Of a DNA stretch of 64,000 nucleotides, positions 26,484 through 36,371 are shown in pieces. Positions within the stretch are counted from its first letter, which is position 1, and the number at the start of each line of letters is the position of its first letter. The position numbers were made by a program, and so were the translations under genes. The notes under the pieces were generated by a model that was given only the letters and a program-made list of their open reading frames with translations, was not told the origin of the DNA and ran no database searches. Source of the DNA: an uncultured Prevotellaceae bacterium (GTDB lineage: Bacteria; Bacteroidota; Bacteroidia; Bacteroidales; Bacteroidaceae); assembly GCA_900316475.1 (NCBI GenBank), contig ONDA01000009.1, forward strand, positions 42,970 to 106,969, in the 5' to 3' direction.

Positions 26484-26798
26484 TTACAGCAGGGCTTTAA
26501 ATTTCTCCTCAATCATAGCCTTCGATTGGGCACCGACAATCTTGTCGACCACCTGTCCGTTCTTGAAGAAGAGGATGGTAGGAATATTGCGGATACCGAA
26601 CTCCAATGCCAGGTCCTCGTTCTCCTCGACGTCACACTTGCCGACGGTGATTTGTCCGTCGTACGCCTTGGCCAACTCAGAAATGATCGGCGACACCAGA
26701 CGGCAGGGACCGCACCATGTTGCCCAGAAATCAACTACTAACGGCTGCTGGCCGTTCTTCAGACTCTCGAAATTTGCGCTTGTAATTTGTACTTCCAT
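26484..26798 (-). CDS. trxA: Thioredoxin
   Basis: A general protein disulfide reductase. The 104-residue length is standard. The active site is VDFWATWCGPCRLVSPI, and the cis-Pro loop is FGIRNIPTILFFKNGQ. It lies 19 bases downstream of dnaE and upstream of a small acidic protein gene. Confidence 0.97.
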   Translation of the reverse strand: MEVQITSANFESLKNGQQPLVVDFWATWCGPCRLVSPIISELAKAYDGQITVGKCDVEENEDLALEFGIRNIPTILFFKNGQVVDKIVGAQSKAMIEEKFKALL

Positions 26799-26817
26799 AA
26801 TTCTTATTATTATAGGG

Positions 26818-29800
26818 TTAGTTAATTTTATAATCTATTGCCTCGTGGTTGTCGATATAGTTAATGAGCTGGTAGCGCACGTCGACACTGCTGTTCTTGG
26901 ACTGCAGCAGGACGTGGTGCTTGCCCCCGGAATCGCGCAGCTGGAAGAATAGCTTTGTCTTGCCAGGATGCTCGCGTATGATTTCCGTCAGGTCGGCAAC
27001 AATCTCGTCGTCGAGCGTGTCGGTGGTCAGCTGGATGGTGATGCGGTCGATGGCCTTCTCCTTGACAGTCTGCAGCAGTTCGACGTTCGTTACCTTAAAC
27101 TCCTTCAGCTCGGAGTCGCGGAAACGCGCCTGCATCTTTCCCGTGACGCACACAGCAGCCCCCTCGATGAACTTACCGTTCAGGTTGAGCCAGTCGTCGC
27201 CGAAGAGCACCAGCTCGCCAGAGCCCTCAAAGTCTTCGAGCGTGACGATACCCCAGGGTTTGTTGGTCTTGGCACTGAAGCGCGTCTGGATGCCGGTGAC
27301 GATGCCGCCGAGGGTTATGTCCTCGCGGTCGACGAGGGCAGCACAGCGGTCGGCGAGTTCGGTACAATGGGCATTACAGAGATTGTCGAGCACTACCTTG
27401 TACTCGTCTAAGGGATGAGCCGAAATATAGATGCCCACGAGGTCGCGCTCCTTATTCAGGCGCTCGATGTCGCTCCAGCGCTCATCAGTCTTGGGGATGG
27501 GCGGTGTGGCTATCTCAACGCCGTCGTCGAAACTGCCGAAGAGCGAGTTCTGGGCCTGCTGCTTCTCCTGCTGATAGAGCTGGCCGTAGCGCACCAGCGT
27601 ATCGAGGAAGACCTCGCCCTTGGTATTAGTAGCGAAGAACTGCTCACGACGAATACCGAAGGAGTCGAAACCACCGCTAAGAGCCAGCGACTCGAATGCC
27701 TTACGGTTGACGTTGGCGAAGCTGACACGCTGGGCGAAGTCGAAGATTGACTTGTAAGGGCCGTTCCGCTTGCGCTCCTCGATGATAGCCTGTGCGGCAG
27801 CGTCGCCCATACCCTTGATGGCCGCCAGTCCGAAGCGTATCTCGCCCTTCTGGTTCACGCCAAACTTCTGGAACGACTCGTTGACGTCGGGGCCCAGCGT
27901 GGCAATACCCATCTGCTTGCACTCGTCCATCAGTTTCGTGATTTCCGTTATCTGGTCGCGGCGGCGGCTCATGATGGCAGCCATGAACTCAGCCGGGTAG
28001 TTAGCCTTCAAGTAGGCCGTCTGGTAGGCTACCCACGAGTAGCAGGCGGCGTGCGACTTGTTGAAAGCGTATGATGCGAACTTCTCCCAGTCAGCCCAGA
28101 TTTTCTCCAGCACCTTCGGGTCGTGGCCGTTCTTCTTGCCTCCCTCAATGAACTTAGGCTTCATGGCGTCGACAATGTCCTTTTTCTTCTTACCCATCGC
28201 CTTACGCAGGGCATCGCTCTCACCACGGGTAAAGTCGGCCAGCTGACGCGAGAGCAGCATCACCTGCTCCTGATAGACGGTGATGCCGTAGGTGTCTTTC
28301 AGGTACTTCTCCATACAGGGAATGTCGTACTTGATTTCCTCGCGGCCGTTCTTACGGGCAATGAAACTCGGTATATAGTCCATAGGCCCTGGACGGTAGA
28401 GGGCATTCATGGCTATGAGGTCCTCAAACACCGTTGGGTGCAGCTCGCGCAGGTATTTCTGCATGCCTGCCGACTCAAACTGGAACGTGCCGATGGTACG
28501 GCCCTGCTGGTACAGCTCATAGGTCTTGGGGTCGTCGATGGGAATGGTGTCAAGATTGATATCGATGCCGCGGTGCAGCTTGATATTGGCGCAGGCCTCC
28601 TTCAGCTCCGACAGGGTCTTCAGTCCGAGGAAGTCCATCTTGATGAGACCGGTAGACTCGATGACGTGACCATCGTACTGCGTACAGTTCGTCTTCGTGT
28701 CCTTGAAGTCGGGGTCGTCGGCCGTTGAGACAGGCACCCAGTCCGAGATGGGGTCGCGGCAGATGATAAAGCCGCAGGCGTGGATGCCGGTACCGCGGAC
28801 AGTACCCTCCAGCATCTTGGCATACTTGATAGTGTTGGCCAGCACGGGGTCGGCTGAAGCTTCGGCATCGCGCAACTCAGGAACAGCTTTGATGGCGTTG
28901 GCCAGATTCATCTTCATACCATCTGGCAGACGGTCGGGAATGGCCTTACACAGCGCGTTCGACGTAGCCAGTGGCAGTTTCTCCACCCGCGCCACGTCCT
29001 TGATACTGTTCTTCGTAGCCATCGAGGCGTAGGTAATGATGTGGGCGCAGTTCTCGTGACCGTACTTGTCCATCACCCATTTCAGCACCTTGCCGCGGCC
29101 GTCGTCGTCGAAGTCGGTATCAATATCAGGCAGCGAGATACGGTCAGGATTCAGGAAACGCTCGAACAGCAAGTCATACTTCAGCGGGTCGATCTTCGTG
29201 ATACCCAAACAGTAGGCCACCACCGAACCGGCAGCCGAGCCACGGCCCGGACCTACCCAGACATCCAGCTCGTCGCGGGCGGAATTGATGAAGTCCTGCA
29301 CGATGAGGAAGTAGCCCGGGAAGCCCATCGTCTTCATGATATGAAGTTCGAAGCGAATGCGGTCCAACACCTCGGAAGCCCCCCCTTCTGCCCCCGAGGG
29401 GGCTACAATAGTTTCGCTGGCAGCTATAGAAGCCCCCTCGGGGGCCGTAGGGGGGGCCACTCCATAGCGCCGATACGCCCCCTCATACGCCAGCTTCGCC
29501 AAGTAGTCGGCCTCGAACTTGATGCGGTAGATCTTGTCGTAGCCGCCAAGCTTCTTGATTTTCTTCTCACCCTCCTCACGCGGCAGCGGGTTCTCGCCGT
29601 TCTCGTCGGAGGTGAACTCACGGTAGAGGTCTTCCTCTGTGAACTTCTTGCGCCACTCCTCCTCAGTGCCGAACGACTCGGGGATGGGGAAGAACGGCAT
29701 AATAGGGTCGTGATCCAGAGAGTAGACTTCCACCTTATTTAATATGTCGAGCGTGTTCGACAAGGCTTCAGGCACGTCGCAGAAAATCTCGTTCATCTCC

Positions 29801-30609
29801 TCACGCGTCTTGAACCACTCTTGCTTCGAATAAAGCATTCGCGTAGGGTCGTCCAGATCCTTGCCCGTGGACAGACAGAGCAGGTGGTCGTGAGCCTCGG
29901 CATTCTCCTCGTCGACGAAGTGTACGTCATTGGAACAGATGAGTTTGATGCCATACTCATGAGCCAGTTCGATAAGCACCTTGTTGGCCCGCTGTTGCAG
30001 GGGGAACGTCTCACGGTTGGCACGCTGCGCAGGATTCTTCACCTCGTGGCGCTGCAGCTCCAGGTAGTAGTCATCGCCGAAGACGCGCTTGTGCCACTCT
30101 ATGGAACGGCGTGCACCTTCGATGTCGCCGTTGAGTATCTTACGAGGAACCTCGCCGGCAATACACGCCGAACAGACAATCAGGCCCTCATGATAGCGCT
30201 CCAACTCAGCATGATCGGTACGAGGACGCATATAGTAGCCGTCCACCCAGGAGTTGGAGACCAGCTTTATCAGGTTCTTATAGCCCTGGTAGTTCTTAGC
30301 CAGCACAATGAGGTGGTAGCCACTCTGGTCCTCGCGACCGTTTTTCTGTTCCTTAGGCCCATACTTAGCCACATACATCTCACAGCCAAAGATAGGCTTG
30401 AACGGTTCAAGTCCTTCCTTCTGTCGCTTTTTATTCACGCCGATACAGTAGTCGTGAAACTCCTTGATGCCGAACATATCACCATGGTCGGTAACGGCCA
30501 TGCCTTTCATGCCATTGGCTATCGCCTTGTCGACAAGTTTCGAAATCTTTGACTGTCCGTCGAGGATAGAATAGTATGTATGAACGTGTAAGTGTACGAA
30601 ATCTTCCAT
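26818..30609 (-). CDS. dnaE: DNA polymerase III subunit alpha
   Basis: The replicative polymerase subunit. The 1263-residue protein has an N-terminal PHP domain (FVHLHVHTYYSILDG), the palm with PDIDTDFDDDGRGKV (about residue 493), the fingers motif KMDFLGLKTL, a helix-hairpin-helix segment and a C-terminal OB fold (GGIVTGIQTRFSAKTNKPWG). Between YRRYG and EVLDRIRFEL (residues about 384-411) it carries a 27-residue Ala/Pro/Gly-rich insertion encoded by a palindromic repeat that is also present in cca. The frame is intact, so the polymerase tolerates it. It has its own promoter and is divergent from psd. Confidence 0.97.
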   Translation of the reverse strand: MEDFVHLHVHTYYSILDGQSKISKLVDKAIANGMKGMAVTDHGDMFGIKEFHDYCIGVNKKRQKEGLEPFKPIFGCEMYVAKYGPKEQKNGREDQSGYHLIVLAKNYQGYKNLIKLVSNSWVDGYYMRPRTDHAELERYHEGLIVCSACIAGEVPRKILNGDIEGARRSIEWHKRVFGDDYYLELQRHEVKNPAQRANRETFPLQQRANKVLIELAHEYGIKLICSNDVHFVDEENAEAHDHLLCLSTGKDLDDPTRMLYSKQEWFKTREEMNEIFCDVPEALSNTLDILNKVEVYSLDHDPIMPFFPIPESFGTEEEWRKKFTEEDLYREFTSDENGENPLPREEGEKKIKKLGGYDKIYRIKFEADYLAKLAYEGAYRRYGVAPPTAPEGASIAASETIVAPSGAEGGASEVLDRIRFELHIMKTMGFPGYFLIVQDFINSARDELDVWVGPGRGSAAGSVVAYCLGITKIDPLKYDLLFERFLNPDRISLPDIDTDFDDDGRGKVLKWVMDKYGHENCAHIITYASMATKNSIKDVARVEKLPLATSNALCKAIPDRLPDGMKMNLANAIKAVPELRDAEASADPVLANTIKYAKMLEGTVRGTGIHACGFIICRDPISDWVPVSTADDPDFKDTKTNCTQYDGHVIESTGLIKMDFLGLKTLSELKEACANIKLHRGIDINLDTIPIDDPKTYELYQQGRTIGTFQFESAGMQKYLRELHPTVFEDLIAMNALYRPGPMDYIPSFIARKNGREEIKYDIPCMEKYLKDTYGITVYQEQVMLLSRQLADFTRGESDALRKAMGKKKKDIVDAMKPKFIEGGKKNGHDPKVLEKIWADWEKFASYAFNKSHAACYSWVAYQTAYLKANYPAEFMAAIMSRRRDQITEITKLMDECKQMGIATLGPDVNESFQKFGVNQKGEIRFGLAAIKGMGDAAAQAIIEERKRNGPYKSIFDFAQRVSFANVNRKAFESLALSGGFDSFGIRREQFFATNTKGEVFLDTLVRYGQLYQQEKQQAQNSLFGSFDDGVEIATPPIPKTDERWSDIERLNKERDLVGIYISAHPLDEYKVVLDNLCNAHCTELADRCAALVDREDITLGGIVTGIQTRFSAKTNKPWGIVTLEDFEGSGELVLFGDDWLNLNGKFIEGAAVCVTGKMQARFRDSELKEFKVTNVELLQTVKEKAIDRITIQLTTDTLDDEIVADLTEIIREHPGKTKLFFQLRDSGGKHHVLLQSKNSSVDVRYQLINYIDNHEAIDYKIN
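29377..29458 (-). repeat. In-frame palindromic repeat E inside dnaE
   Basis: Two inverted GC-rich arms (29377-29404 and 29431-29458) flank a 26-base centre. The translated pattern is APPTAPEG...VAPSGAEGGA, which is the same frame and nearly the same arm peptides as repeat D in cca. It is 82 bases long versus 79, so the two differ by exactly one codon. Confidence 0.85.
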
Positions 30610-30629
30610 ATATTATGTAAATTGAGCGT

Positions 30630-30661
30630 CAAAGTTACGCTGAAAAGTTGAGAAAACCAAA
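30630..30661 (-). promoter_or_regulatory. Promoter of dnaE
   Basis: Minus-strand TAACTTTG (30630-30637) and TTTG (30658-30661), 20 bases apart; the start codon is about 21 bases downstream. Confidence 0.75.
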
Positions 30662-30701
30662 AAAATTCATAATTATTAATTCATAATTCATAAATATTTA
30701 C

Positions 30702-30709
30702 TACCTTTG
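30702..30709 (+). promoter_or_regulatory. -7 box of psd-pssA operon
   Basis: TACCTTTG, 25 bases before the psd start. The -33 region has only AT-rich sequence. Confidence 0.55.
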
Positions 30710-30734
30710 CAAACGTAATACTTAATACCAACCC

Positions 30735-31442
30735 ATGGGAGAAAGAATCAAGAAACTCAAAAAGATAAGAATCCACCGTGAAGGCACCTCTGAACTCATC
30801 TATAGTGCCATCATTATTATAGCAGTTTGCAGCGGACTTTGGTATGTACTGTATTCCACAAATCCCCTCTTCTGCCACATCATCATGCCTATCGTCACAG
30901 GTGTCCTTGTAACGGCTTGGCTCATTGCCCTGAACTTCTACCGCTGTCCTATCCGCTACTTCAACGGCGACTCCGAGCGTACGGTGGTGGCTCCTGCCGA
31001 CGGCAAGATTGTAGTGATTGAAGAAGTGGAGGAAAACACCTATTTCCACGACCGCCGACTGATGGTCTCAATCTTCATGAGTCCGTGGAACGTCCACGCC
31101 AACTGGTTCCCCGTTGACGGACGCGTCAAGAAAGTACACCACGAAAACGGCAACTACCACAAGGCCTGGCTGCCGAAGGCCAGTGAAGAGAACGAACATG
31201 CCGACATCGTCATTGAAACCCCAGAGGGCGAGGACATCCTCGTCCGCCAAATAGCAGGTGCTCTGGCACGCCGCATCGTCACCTACGCCAAGCCGGAAGA
31301 AGAGTGCTACATCGACCAGCACCTGGGCTTCATCAAGCTCGGTTCGCGTGTCGACGTCTTCCTGCCCATCAACTCGAAGATCTGCGTCACCATGGATCAG
31401 CCCACGACAGGTGACCAGACCGTGATTGCCAAACTAAGATGA
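30735..31442 (+). CDS. psd: Phosphatidylserine decarboxylase
   Basis: Makes phosphatidylethanolamine. The 235-residue protein is the short form, self-cleaved at the LGS motif ([14 protein letters not shown], residues L202-G203-S204) to form the pyruvoyl cofactor. One N-terminal membrane segment (about residues 20-60) is followed by [27 protein letters not shown] and [12 protein letters not shown]. It overlaps pssA by 4 bases, so the two lipid steps are coupled. Confidence 0.97.
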   Translation: MGERIKKLKKIRIHREGTSELIYSAIIIIAVCSGLWYVLYSTNPLFCHIIMPIVTGVLVTAWLIALNFYRCPIRYFNGDSERTVVAPADGKIVVIEEVEENTYFHDRRLMVSIFMSPWNVHANWFPVDGRVKKVHHENGNYHKAWLPKASEENEHADIVIETPEGEDILVRQIAGALARRIVTYAKPEEECYIDQHLGFIKLGSRVDVFLPINSKICVTMDQPTTGDQTVIAKLR

Positions 31443-32113
31443 AGAAGCATATACCCAACACCATCACCTGCTGTAACCTGATTTCAGGCTGCATAGCAAC
31501 CTATTGGGCGTTTCAGGGCGACTACCGTCTAGCCCTGCTGTTTATTGTCATCGGTGCCGTGTTCGACTTCTTCGACGGTATGACGGCACGCCTGCTCCAC
31601 GTCTCGTCGCCTATCGGCAAGGAACTGGATTCGCTGGCCGACGACATCACCTTCGGCTTTGCGCCCTCAGCCATCGTGTTCAGCTTTCTGTCACCACTCA
31701 CCACGCAGCTGTCACCTTACATCCCATATCTCGCCTTCGTCATGGCAGCATTCTCGGCCCTGCGACTGGCCAAGTTCAATCTCGACGAGCGTCAGACCTT
31801 AGGCTTCATCGGTCTGCCGACGCCTGCCAATGCCTTGTTCTGGGGTTCGCTCATTGTAGGAGCAGGCCAATATATTGCCCCCCTGCCCTACACGGCCTAC
31901 ATCATTCTGATAGGGACCTTTGTCAGCTGTTTCTTACTGATAAGCGAGATTCCTATGTTTGCCCTGAAGTTCAAATCCTGGGGATGGAAAGGCAACGAGG
32001 TGAAATACATCTTCCTGCTGACGTGCATTCCCCTGCTGCTTTTCTTCGGCATCAGCGGTCTGTCCGTTATCATTGCATGGTATGTCGTGCTCTCGATTCT
32101 CACCAAACGCTAA
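31439..32113 (+). CDS. pssA: CDP-diacylglycerol-serine O-phosphatidyltransferase
   Basis: Makes phosphatidylserine, the substrate of Psd next door. The 224-residue integral membrane protein has the CDP-alcohol phosphotransferase motif [20 protein letters not shown] followed by LADD (about residues 42-65). About seven hydrophobic segments and a [13 protein letters not shown] loop are seen. The start ATG overlaps the psd stop (ATGA). Confidence 0.97.
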   Translation: MKKHIPNTITCCNLISGCIATYWAFQGDYRLALLFIVIGAVFDFFDGMTARLLHVSSPIGKELDSLADDITFGFAPSAIVFSFLSPLTTQLSPYIPYLAFVMAAFSALRLAKFNLDERQTLGFIGLPTPANALFWGSLIVGAGQYIAPLPYTAYIILIGTFVSCFLLISEIPMFALKFKSWGWKGNEVKYIFLLTCIPLLLFFGISGLSVIIAWYVVLSILTKR

Positions 32114-32125
32114 CACTATGTCATT

Positions 32126-32530
32126 ATGAAAGAAATTATGTTAACCATCCTTGGCGTTATCGTCTTTATTCTTATCGTCATCGCCATCTTGTTCCACAAA
32201 TCCATCAGCCAGTTCAAGAAGATACTGAAGCAGGCAGCTGAGGCGCGTGAAGCGCGACGGATAGCCGAAGAAGACGAATACTTTAAGCGCACGTCGACCA
32301 AGCATTATCGCGGGGCTGAAGAAGATGAGAATCCGAAGTTCCACAAAGACTACTTCAAGAGCAGCGCCCCCGAGGAGCCCAAGCAAAAGCCACAACAAGA
32401 AGCCACTGCCCGTCGCACGATGCAGACAGACAGTGGTGTAACGATTATCGACGACCGCGGAGGCAAGCAGGCCGACCGCAAGATCTTCGACGACAGCGAA
32501 GGGGAGTACGTCGAGTTCGAAGAAGTTTAG
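32126..32530 (+). CDS. DUF4834 family protein
   Basis: A 134-residue protein with one N-terminal membrane span (IMLTILGVIVFILIVIAILF) and a long, charged, probably disordered cytoplasmic tail. The tail includes YYFKR-like aromatic-basic patches (EDEYFKRTSTKHYRG) and KIFDDSEGEYVEFEEV. This matches DUF4834 of Bacteroidota, which commonly follows pssA. Function unknown. Confidence 0.88.
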   Translation: MKEIMLTILGVIVFILIVIAILFHKSISQFKKILKQAAEAREARRIAEEDEYFKRTSTKHYRGAEEDENPKFHKDYFKSSAPEEPKQKPQQEATARRTMQTDSGVTIIDDRGGKQADRKIFDDSEGEYVEFEEV

Positions 32531-32552
32531 AATGCCGAGACGAGCGGTACTG

Positions 32553-33263
32553 CTAATTGTGTACTAACGTACCAATCTCTTCGCCATCCATCACTTTTTT
32601 CAAGTTACCTACAACATCCATATTAAAGACGTAGATGGGTAAGTTGTTGTCCTGACACATACAGATGGCAGTCAGGTCCATTACCTTCAAGCCACGTTCC
32701 AACACCTCCTTATACGTGATATCATTAAACTTCGTAGCCGTCGGGTCCTTCTCGGGGTCGGCGGTATAAATGCCATCCACACGCGTTCCCTTCAGCATCA
32801 CATCGGCCTCAATCTCGATACCACGGAGCGACGACCCGGTGTCGGTAGTAAAATAAGGCGAACCCGTGCCTGCTGAGAAGATGCAGACACACCCCTGCTC
32901 CATCGCCTCGATAGCTTTCCACTTCGTATAGAACTCTCCGATAGGCTCCATACGGATAGCCGTCAGCACCTTGTTCTTCACGCCGATGGCACCAAGGGCC
33001 GACGACAGTGCCAACGAGTTGATGACCGTGGCACACATACCCATCTGGTCGCCCTTGACGCGGTCGAAGCCCTTCTGCGAACCACTCAATCCACGGAAGA
33101 TGTTGCCACCGCCGATGACGATGCCAATCTGCACGCCCATCTCACTTACCTCCTTAATCTGGCGGGCATAGTCACCCAGACGCTCCGGGTCGATGCCATA
33201 GCCCTGCTTTCCCATCAGGCTCTCACCCGACAGTTTCAGTAGAATTCTCTTAAATCTTGCCAT
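32553..33263 (-). CDS. pyrH: UMP kinase
   Basis: Phosphorylates UMP to UDP in pyrimidine nucleotide synthesis; an amino acid kinase fold, hexameric. The 236-residue protein shows KRILLKLSGESLMG, IVIGGGNIFRG, DQMGMCATVINSLAL and the C-terminal DLTAICMCQDNNLPIYVFNM. It is preceded by birA on the same strand (gap 11 bases). Confidence 0.97.
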   Translation of the reverse strand: MARFKRILLKLSGESLMGKQGYGIDPERLGDYARQIKEVSEMGVQIGIVIGGGNIFRGLSGSQKGFDRVKGDQMGMCATVINSLALSSALGAIGVKNKVLTAIRMEPIGEFYTKWKAIEAMEQGCVCIFSAGTGSPYFTTDTGSSLRGIEIEADVMLKGTRVDGIYTADPEKDPTATKFNDITYKEVLERGLKVMDLTAICMCQDNNLPIYVFNMDVVGNLKKVMDGEEIGTLVHN

Positions 33264-33274
33264 ATTCGTTGTTA

Positions 33275-33976
33275 TTATATGATAAACTGTACTTCCTTAA
33301 AGGCGTAGCGACGGTCGCGGCCATTGTCGTCACGCAACACCAGATGGCCGTCGTCCTCCACGTCCACGATCTCAGCCATAAAAGCACCTGCCTTATCGGT
33401 ATAGGGGTGAAAGCCCTGGCGCCGATACAAGAGAGACAGATACTGGCTTCTGACGTCCTGCACGAGAAACCTGTCGAATGCCTGGAGTATCTCCGTCAGT
33501 AGCTGTTCGCGGTCCGTCTCGTGCTCACAGATCTGCCACAGCGAGACCGGGTTTGGCGCATCGCTACGGAACTGGCGCTGGTTGACGTTCAGTCCTACAC
33601 CGATGATGCTGTCGCAGATCCGCTGTCCCTGCAGGCGGTTCTCTATCAGGATACCACAGATTTTCGCATTGCGCCAGTAGATATCATTGGGCCACTTGAT
33701 GCTCAAGTCGCCGATATGCTGGCCCAAAGCCTCGCAGATAGCCAATGACACGGCCATCGAGATATGAAACTGGCGCTTGGCAGGCAAGTCCACGGGATGA
33801 ATCTGCATGGAGAACAGGAGGTTCTTGCCACGCTCCGACTCCCACCGGTTTGTGCCGCAGCCACGACCCGCCGTCTGGTAGTCGGCCACGACCACCACCT
33901 TCCCCGTACCGCCTTGATTATGCAGCCAACGGTTTGTCGAATCAGTCTCGTCGATATGCCTCACATCCCACTCCAT
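33275..33976 (-). CDS. birA: Biotin-[acetyl-CoA carboxylase] ligase
   Basis: Attaches biotin to carrier proteins through biotinyl-AMP. The 233-residue protein lacks the N-terminal helix-turn-helix, so it is a group I ligase without repressor function. It shows DETDSTNRWL, QTAGRGCGTNRWES (the biotin-adenylate GRGxGxxxW motif, about residues 36-46), IKWPNDIYW and KICGILIE. Confidence 0.95.
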   Translation of the reverse strand: MEWDVRHIDETDSTNRWLHNQGGTGKVVVVADYQTAGRGCGTNRWESERGKNLLFSMQIHPVDLPAKRQFHISMAVSLAICEALGQHIGDLSIKWPNDIYWRNAKICGILIENRLQGQRICDSIIGVGLNVNQRQFRSDAPNPVSLWQICEHETDREQLLTEILQAFDRFLVQDVRSQYLSLLYRRQGFHPYTDKAGAFMAEIVDVEDDGHLVLRDDNGRDRRYAFKEVQFII

Positions 33977-34022
33977 GTTTCAAAAGTTTTTCATTATAGA
34001 TAAATGTCTCATTTTCCATCGG

Positions 34023-34054
34023 CAAAAATACAAAAAAAAAAGAACAACGCCAAG
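34023..34054 (-). promoter_or_regulatory. Promoter of birA-pyrH
   Basis: Minus-strand TATTTTTG (34023-34030) with CTTG (34051-34054), 20 bases apart; 47 bases upstream of the birA start. Confidence 0.55.
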
Positions 34055-34072
34055 CAATTCAGTTTTTTTTGG

Positions 34073-34080
34073 TAACTTTG
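34073..34080 (+). promoter_or_regulatory. -7 box of fucP cluster
   Basis: TAACTTTG, 30 bases before the fucP start; -33 element unclear. Confidence 0.55.
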
Positions 34081-34109
34081 CAGAACCAATAACCAAATTA
34101 TTACAAAAA

Positions 34110-35420
34110 ATGAAAGACCATAAGGCCTTAATTGAAAGGAAATACCTGGTGACATTCATCCTTGTCACATCACTGTTTGCACTGTGGGGCTTTGCCAACG
34201 ACATCACAAACCCGATGGTGGCGGCATTCCAGACACTCATGGAACTGACGGCAGCCAAAGCGTCGATGGTGCAGTTCGCCTTCTACGGCGGCTACGCCAC
34301 GATGGCCATTCCCGCAGCCCTATTCATCAAGAAGTACAGCTACAAGAGCGGCATTCTGCTGGGATTGGCACTCTACGCCACGGGGGCATTCCTCTTTATA
34401 CCAGCGGCAGCAGAGCAGAGCTTCACCTTTTTCTGTCTGTCGCTCTATATCCTGACCTTCGGACTGGCATTCCTCGAGACGACGGCCAACCCCTTCATCC
34501 TGTCGTTAGGCGACAAGGAGACGAGCACACGAAGGCTCAACTTCGCACAATCCTTCAACCCCATGGGATCGCTCTGCGGCATGAGCGTGGCTTCGCTCAT
34601 CGTACTGCCACAACTCTTGAGCGACCGTCGCGACGAGGCAGGACACATCATCTTCGGTACGCTTTCGGAAGCCGAGAAGGCAGACATCCGCCTGCACGAC
34701 CTGGCCATCATCCGCGACCCCTATGTTGCTATCGGTCTCGTAGTGGTGACGGTAGCGATTATCATTGCGCTGACAAAAATGCCCAAGACCCAGAGCGAGA
34801 AGCAGCAGTCGCAGGGAGACACCCATACCACGCGACAGACGCTCAAGAACCTCTGGCACAACACCATCTACCGCGAGGGTGTCATCGCACAGATGTTCTA
34901 TGTCGCCGCACAAATTATGACATGGACATTCATCATCCAGTATGCTGACAACCTCGGCATCAACAAAGCCATAGCGCAGACCTATAACATCATTGCCATG
35001 ACGCTCTTCCTCAGCAGCCGCTTCATTTCGACATTCCTCATGAAGTACGTCAACGGCCGGCTGCTGTTAGCCGCCTTCGGCTGCGGAGCAGCCCTCTGTT
35101 CTATCGGAGCCATTGCCATCGTGGGCATGGCGGGACTCTACTGCCTTGTCGGCATCAGCTTCTTTATGTCGCTGATGTTCCCCACCATCTACGGCATTGC
35201 CCTGGAAGACGTCGACAGCCGCGACCACACCCTCGGTGCCGCCTTCCTGGTGATGGCCATTGTGGGAGGCGCCCTGATGCCACCGCTGCAGGGAATGATT
35301 ATCGACCAGCAGACAATCGCAGGGCACCCGGCCGTCAACGTCTCGTTTGTGCTGCCGCTCTTCTGCTTCATCCTCATCATCGCCTACGGCTGGCGTTCAC
35401 ACCTGAAAACCATTCACTAA
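34110..35420 (+). CDS. fucP: L-fucose:H+ symporter, MFS family
   Basis: Imports L-fucose or a related 6-deoxysugar with protons. The frame is open further upstream, but the promoter sets the start at ATG 34110 (436 residues). The N-terminus KYLVTFILVTSLFALWGFAN with NDITNPMV is a FucP hallmark. Twelve hydrophobic segments are visible, and the family loop LGLALYATGAFLFIPAA and ETTANPFI are present. It leads a gene set whose enzymes fit oxidative fucose breakdown. Confidence 0.92.
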   Translation: MKDHKALIERKYLVTFILVTSLFALWGFANDITNPMVAAFQTLMELTAAKASMVQFAFYGGYATMAIPAALFIKKYSYKSGILLGLALYATGAFLFIPAAAEQSFTFFCLSLYILTFGLAFLETTANPFILSLGDKETSTRRLNFAQSFNPMGSLCGMSVASLIVLPQLLSDRRDEAGHIIFGTLSEAEKADIRLHDLAIIRDPYVAIGLVVVTVAIIIALTKMPKTQSEKQQSQGDTHTTRQTLKNLWHNTIYREGVIAQMFYVAAQIMTWTFIIQYADNLGINKAIAQTYNIIAMTLFLSSRFISTFLMKYVNGRLLLAAFGCGAALCSIGAIAIVGMAGLYCLVGISFFMSLMFPTIYGIALEDVDSRDHTLGAAFLVMAIVGGALMPPLQGMIIDQQTIAGHPAVNVSFVLPLFCFILIIAYGWRSHLKTIH

Positions 35421-35423
35421 GAA

Positions 35424-36371
35424 ATGAGATATACAGAATTAGGAAAGACGGGAATGAAGATTTCCCATCTCAGTTTCGGCGCTTCGTCATTAGGCAGCGT
35501 CTTCCGTGAAACCAAGGAGAAAGAAAGCTTCGAGGCTGTTGAAGCAGCCATCGAGGGTGGTATCAACTTCATCGACGTCAGTCCCTATTACGGCCACTAC
35601 AAGGCTGAGACCGTACTGGGTAAAGCGCTCCGCAACATCCCCCGCGACCGCTATTTCCTCAGCACCAAGGTTGGCCGCTACGGCAAGGACGGCAAGAACA
35701 CCTGGGACTACTCTGCCCAACGTGTCACCGACAGCGTCTACGAGAGTATGGAGCGACTTGGCATCGACTTCATCGACCTCATCAACGTCCACGACATCGA
35801 GTTCCAGGCAGCCCTGCCTGGTGGTCTGCAGAAAGTGGTCGACGAGACGCTGCCCGCCCTCTTCGAACTGAAGGCAAAGGGCGTCGTGGGACATGTCGGC
35901 ATCACCGACCTACAGCTACAGAACCTGAAATGGGTTGTCGAGCACAGCGAAAAAGGAGCCGTGGAGAGCATCCTGAACTTCTGCCACTATACGCTGAATG
36001 ACGATGCCCTCGAAGACTATCTCGGATTTTTCGAGATGTACGGTGTTGGTGTCATCAACGCCTCGCCGCTGTCGATGGGACTACTCTCGCAGCGCGGCGT
36101 GCCCGTCTGGCATCCCGCGCCAAAGCCACTGGTGAAAGCCTGTCAGCGTGCAGCAGAGTTCTGCCGCGAGAAGGGCTACCCCATTGAGAAGCTGGCCATA
36201 CAGTACAGTGTCAGCTGTCCGCGCATCGCCTCGACGCTCTTCTCATCGGCCAACCCCGACAACGTGCGCCGCAATATCGAGTGGGCCAACGAGGAACCAG
36301 ACTGGGACCTGGTGCGTGAGGTAAAGGAGATTATCGGCGAGCAACAGCGCGTAACATGGGAAAACTCATAA
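35424..36371 (+). CDS. Aldo/keto reductase, probably L-fucose/L-galactose 1-dehydrogenase
   Basis: A 315-residue TIM-barrel NAD(P)-dependent enzyme. Catalytic-tetrad segments are visible: INFIDVSPYYGHYKAE (Asp and Tyr), STKVGRYGKDG (Lys) and LINVHDIEF (His). MKISHLSFGASSLG at the start and the late SVSCPRIASTLFSSANPDNV match the galactose-dehydrogenase subgroup. With fucP upstream and a lactonase-like gene overlapping downstream, oxidation of L-fucose to fuconolactone is the likely role, by context. Confidence 0.9.
   Translation: MRYTELGKTGMKISHLSFGASSLGSVFRETKEKESFEAVEAAIEGGINFIDVSPYYGHYKAETVLGKALRNIPRDRYFLSTKVGRYGKDGKNTWDYSAQRVTDSVYESMERLGIDFIDLINVHDIEFQAALPGGLQKVVDETLPALFELKAKGVVGHVGITDLQLQNLKWVVEHSEKGAVESILNFCHYTLNDDALEDYLGFFEMYGVGVINASPLSMGLLSQRGVPVWHPAPKPLVKACQRAAEFCREKGYPIEKLAIQYSVSCPRIASTLFSSANPDNVRRNIEWANEEPDWDLVREVKEIIGEQQRVTWENS

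Noticed and set aside
33975-34109. N-terminal extension of the fucP frame
   Set aside because: It lies over the birA start and the fucP promoter; FucP proteins begin near ATG 34110.
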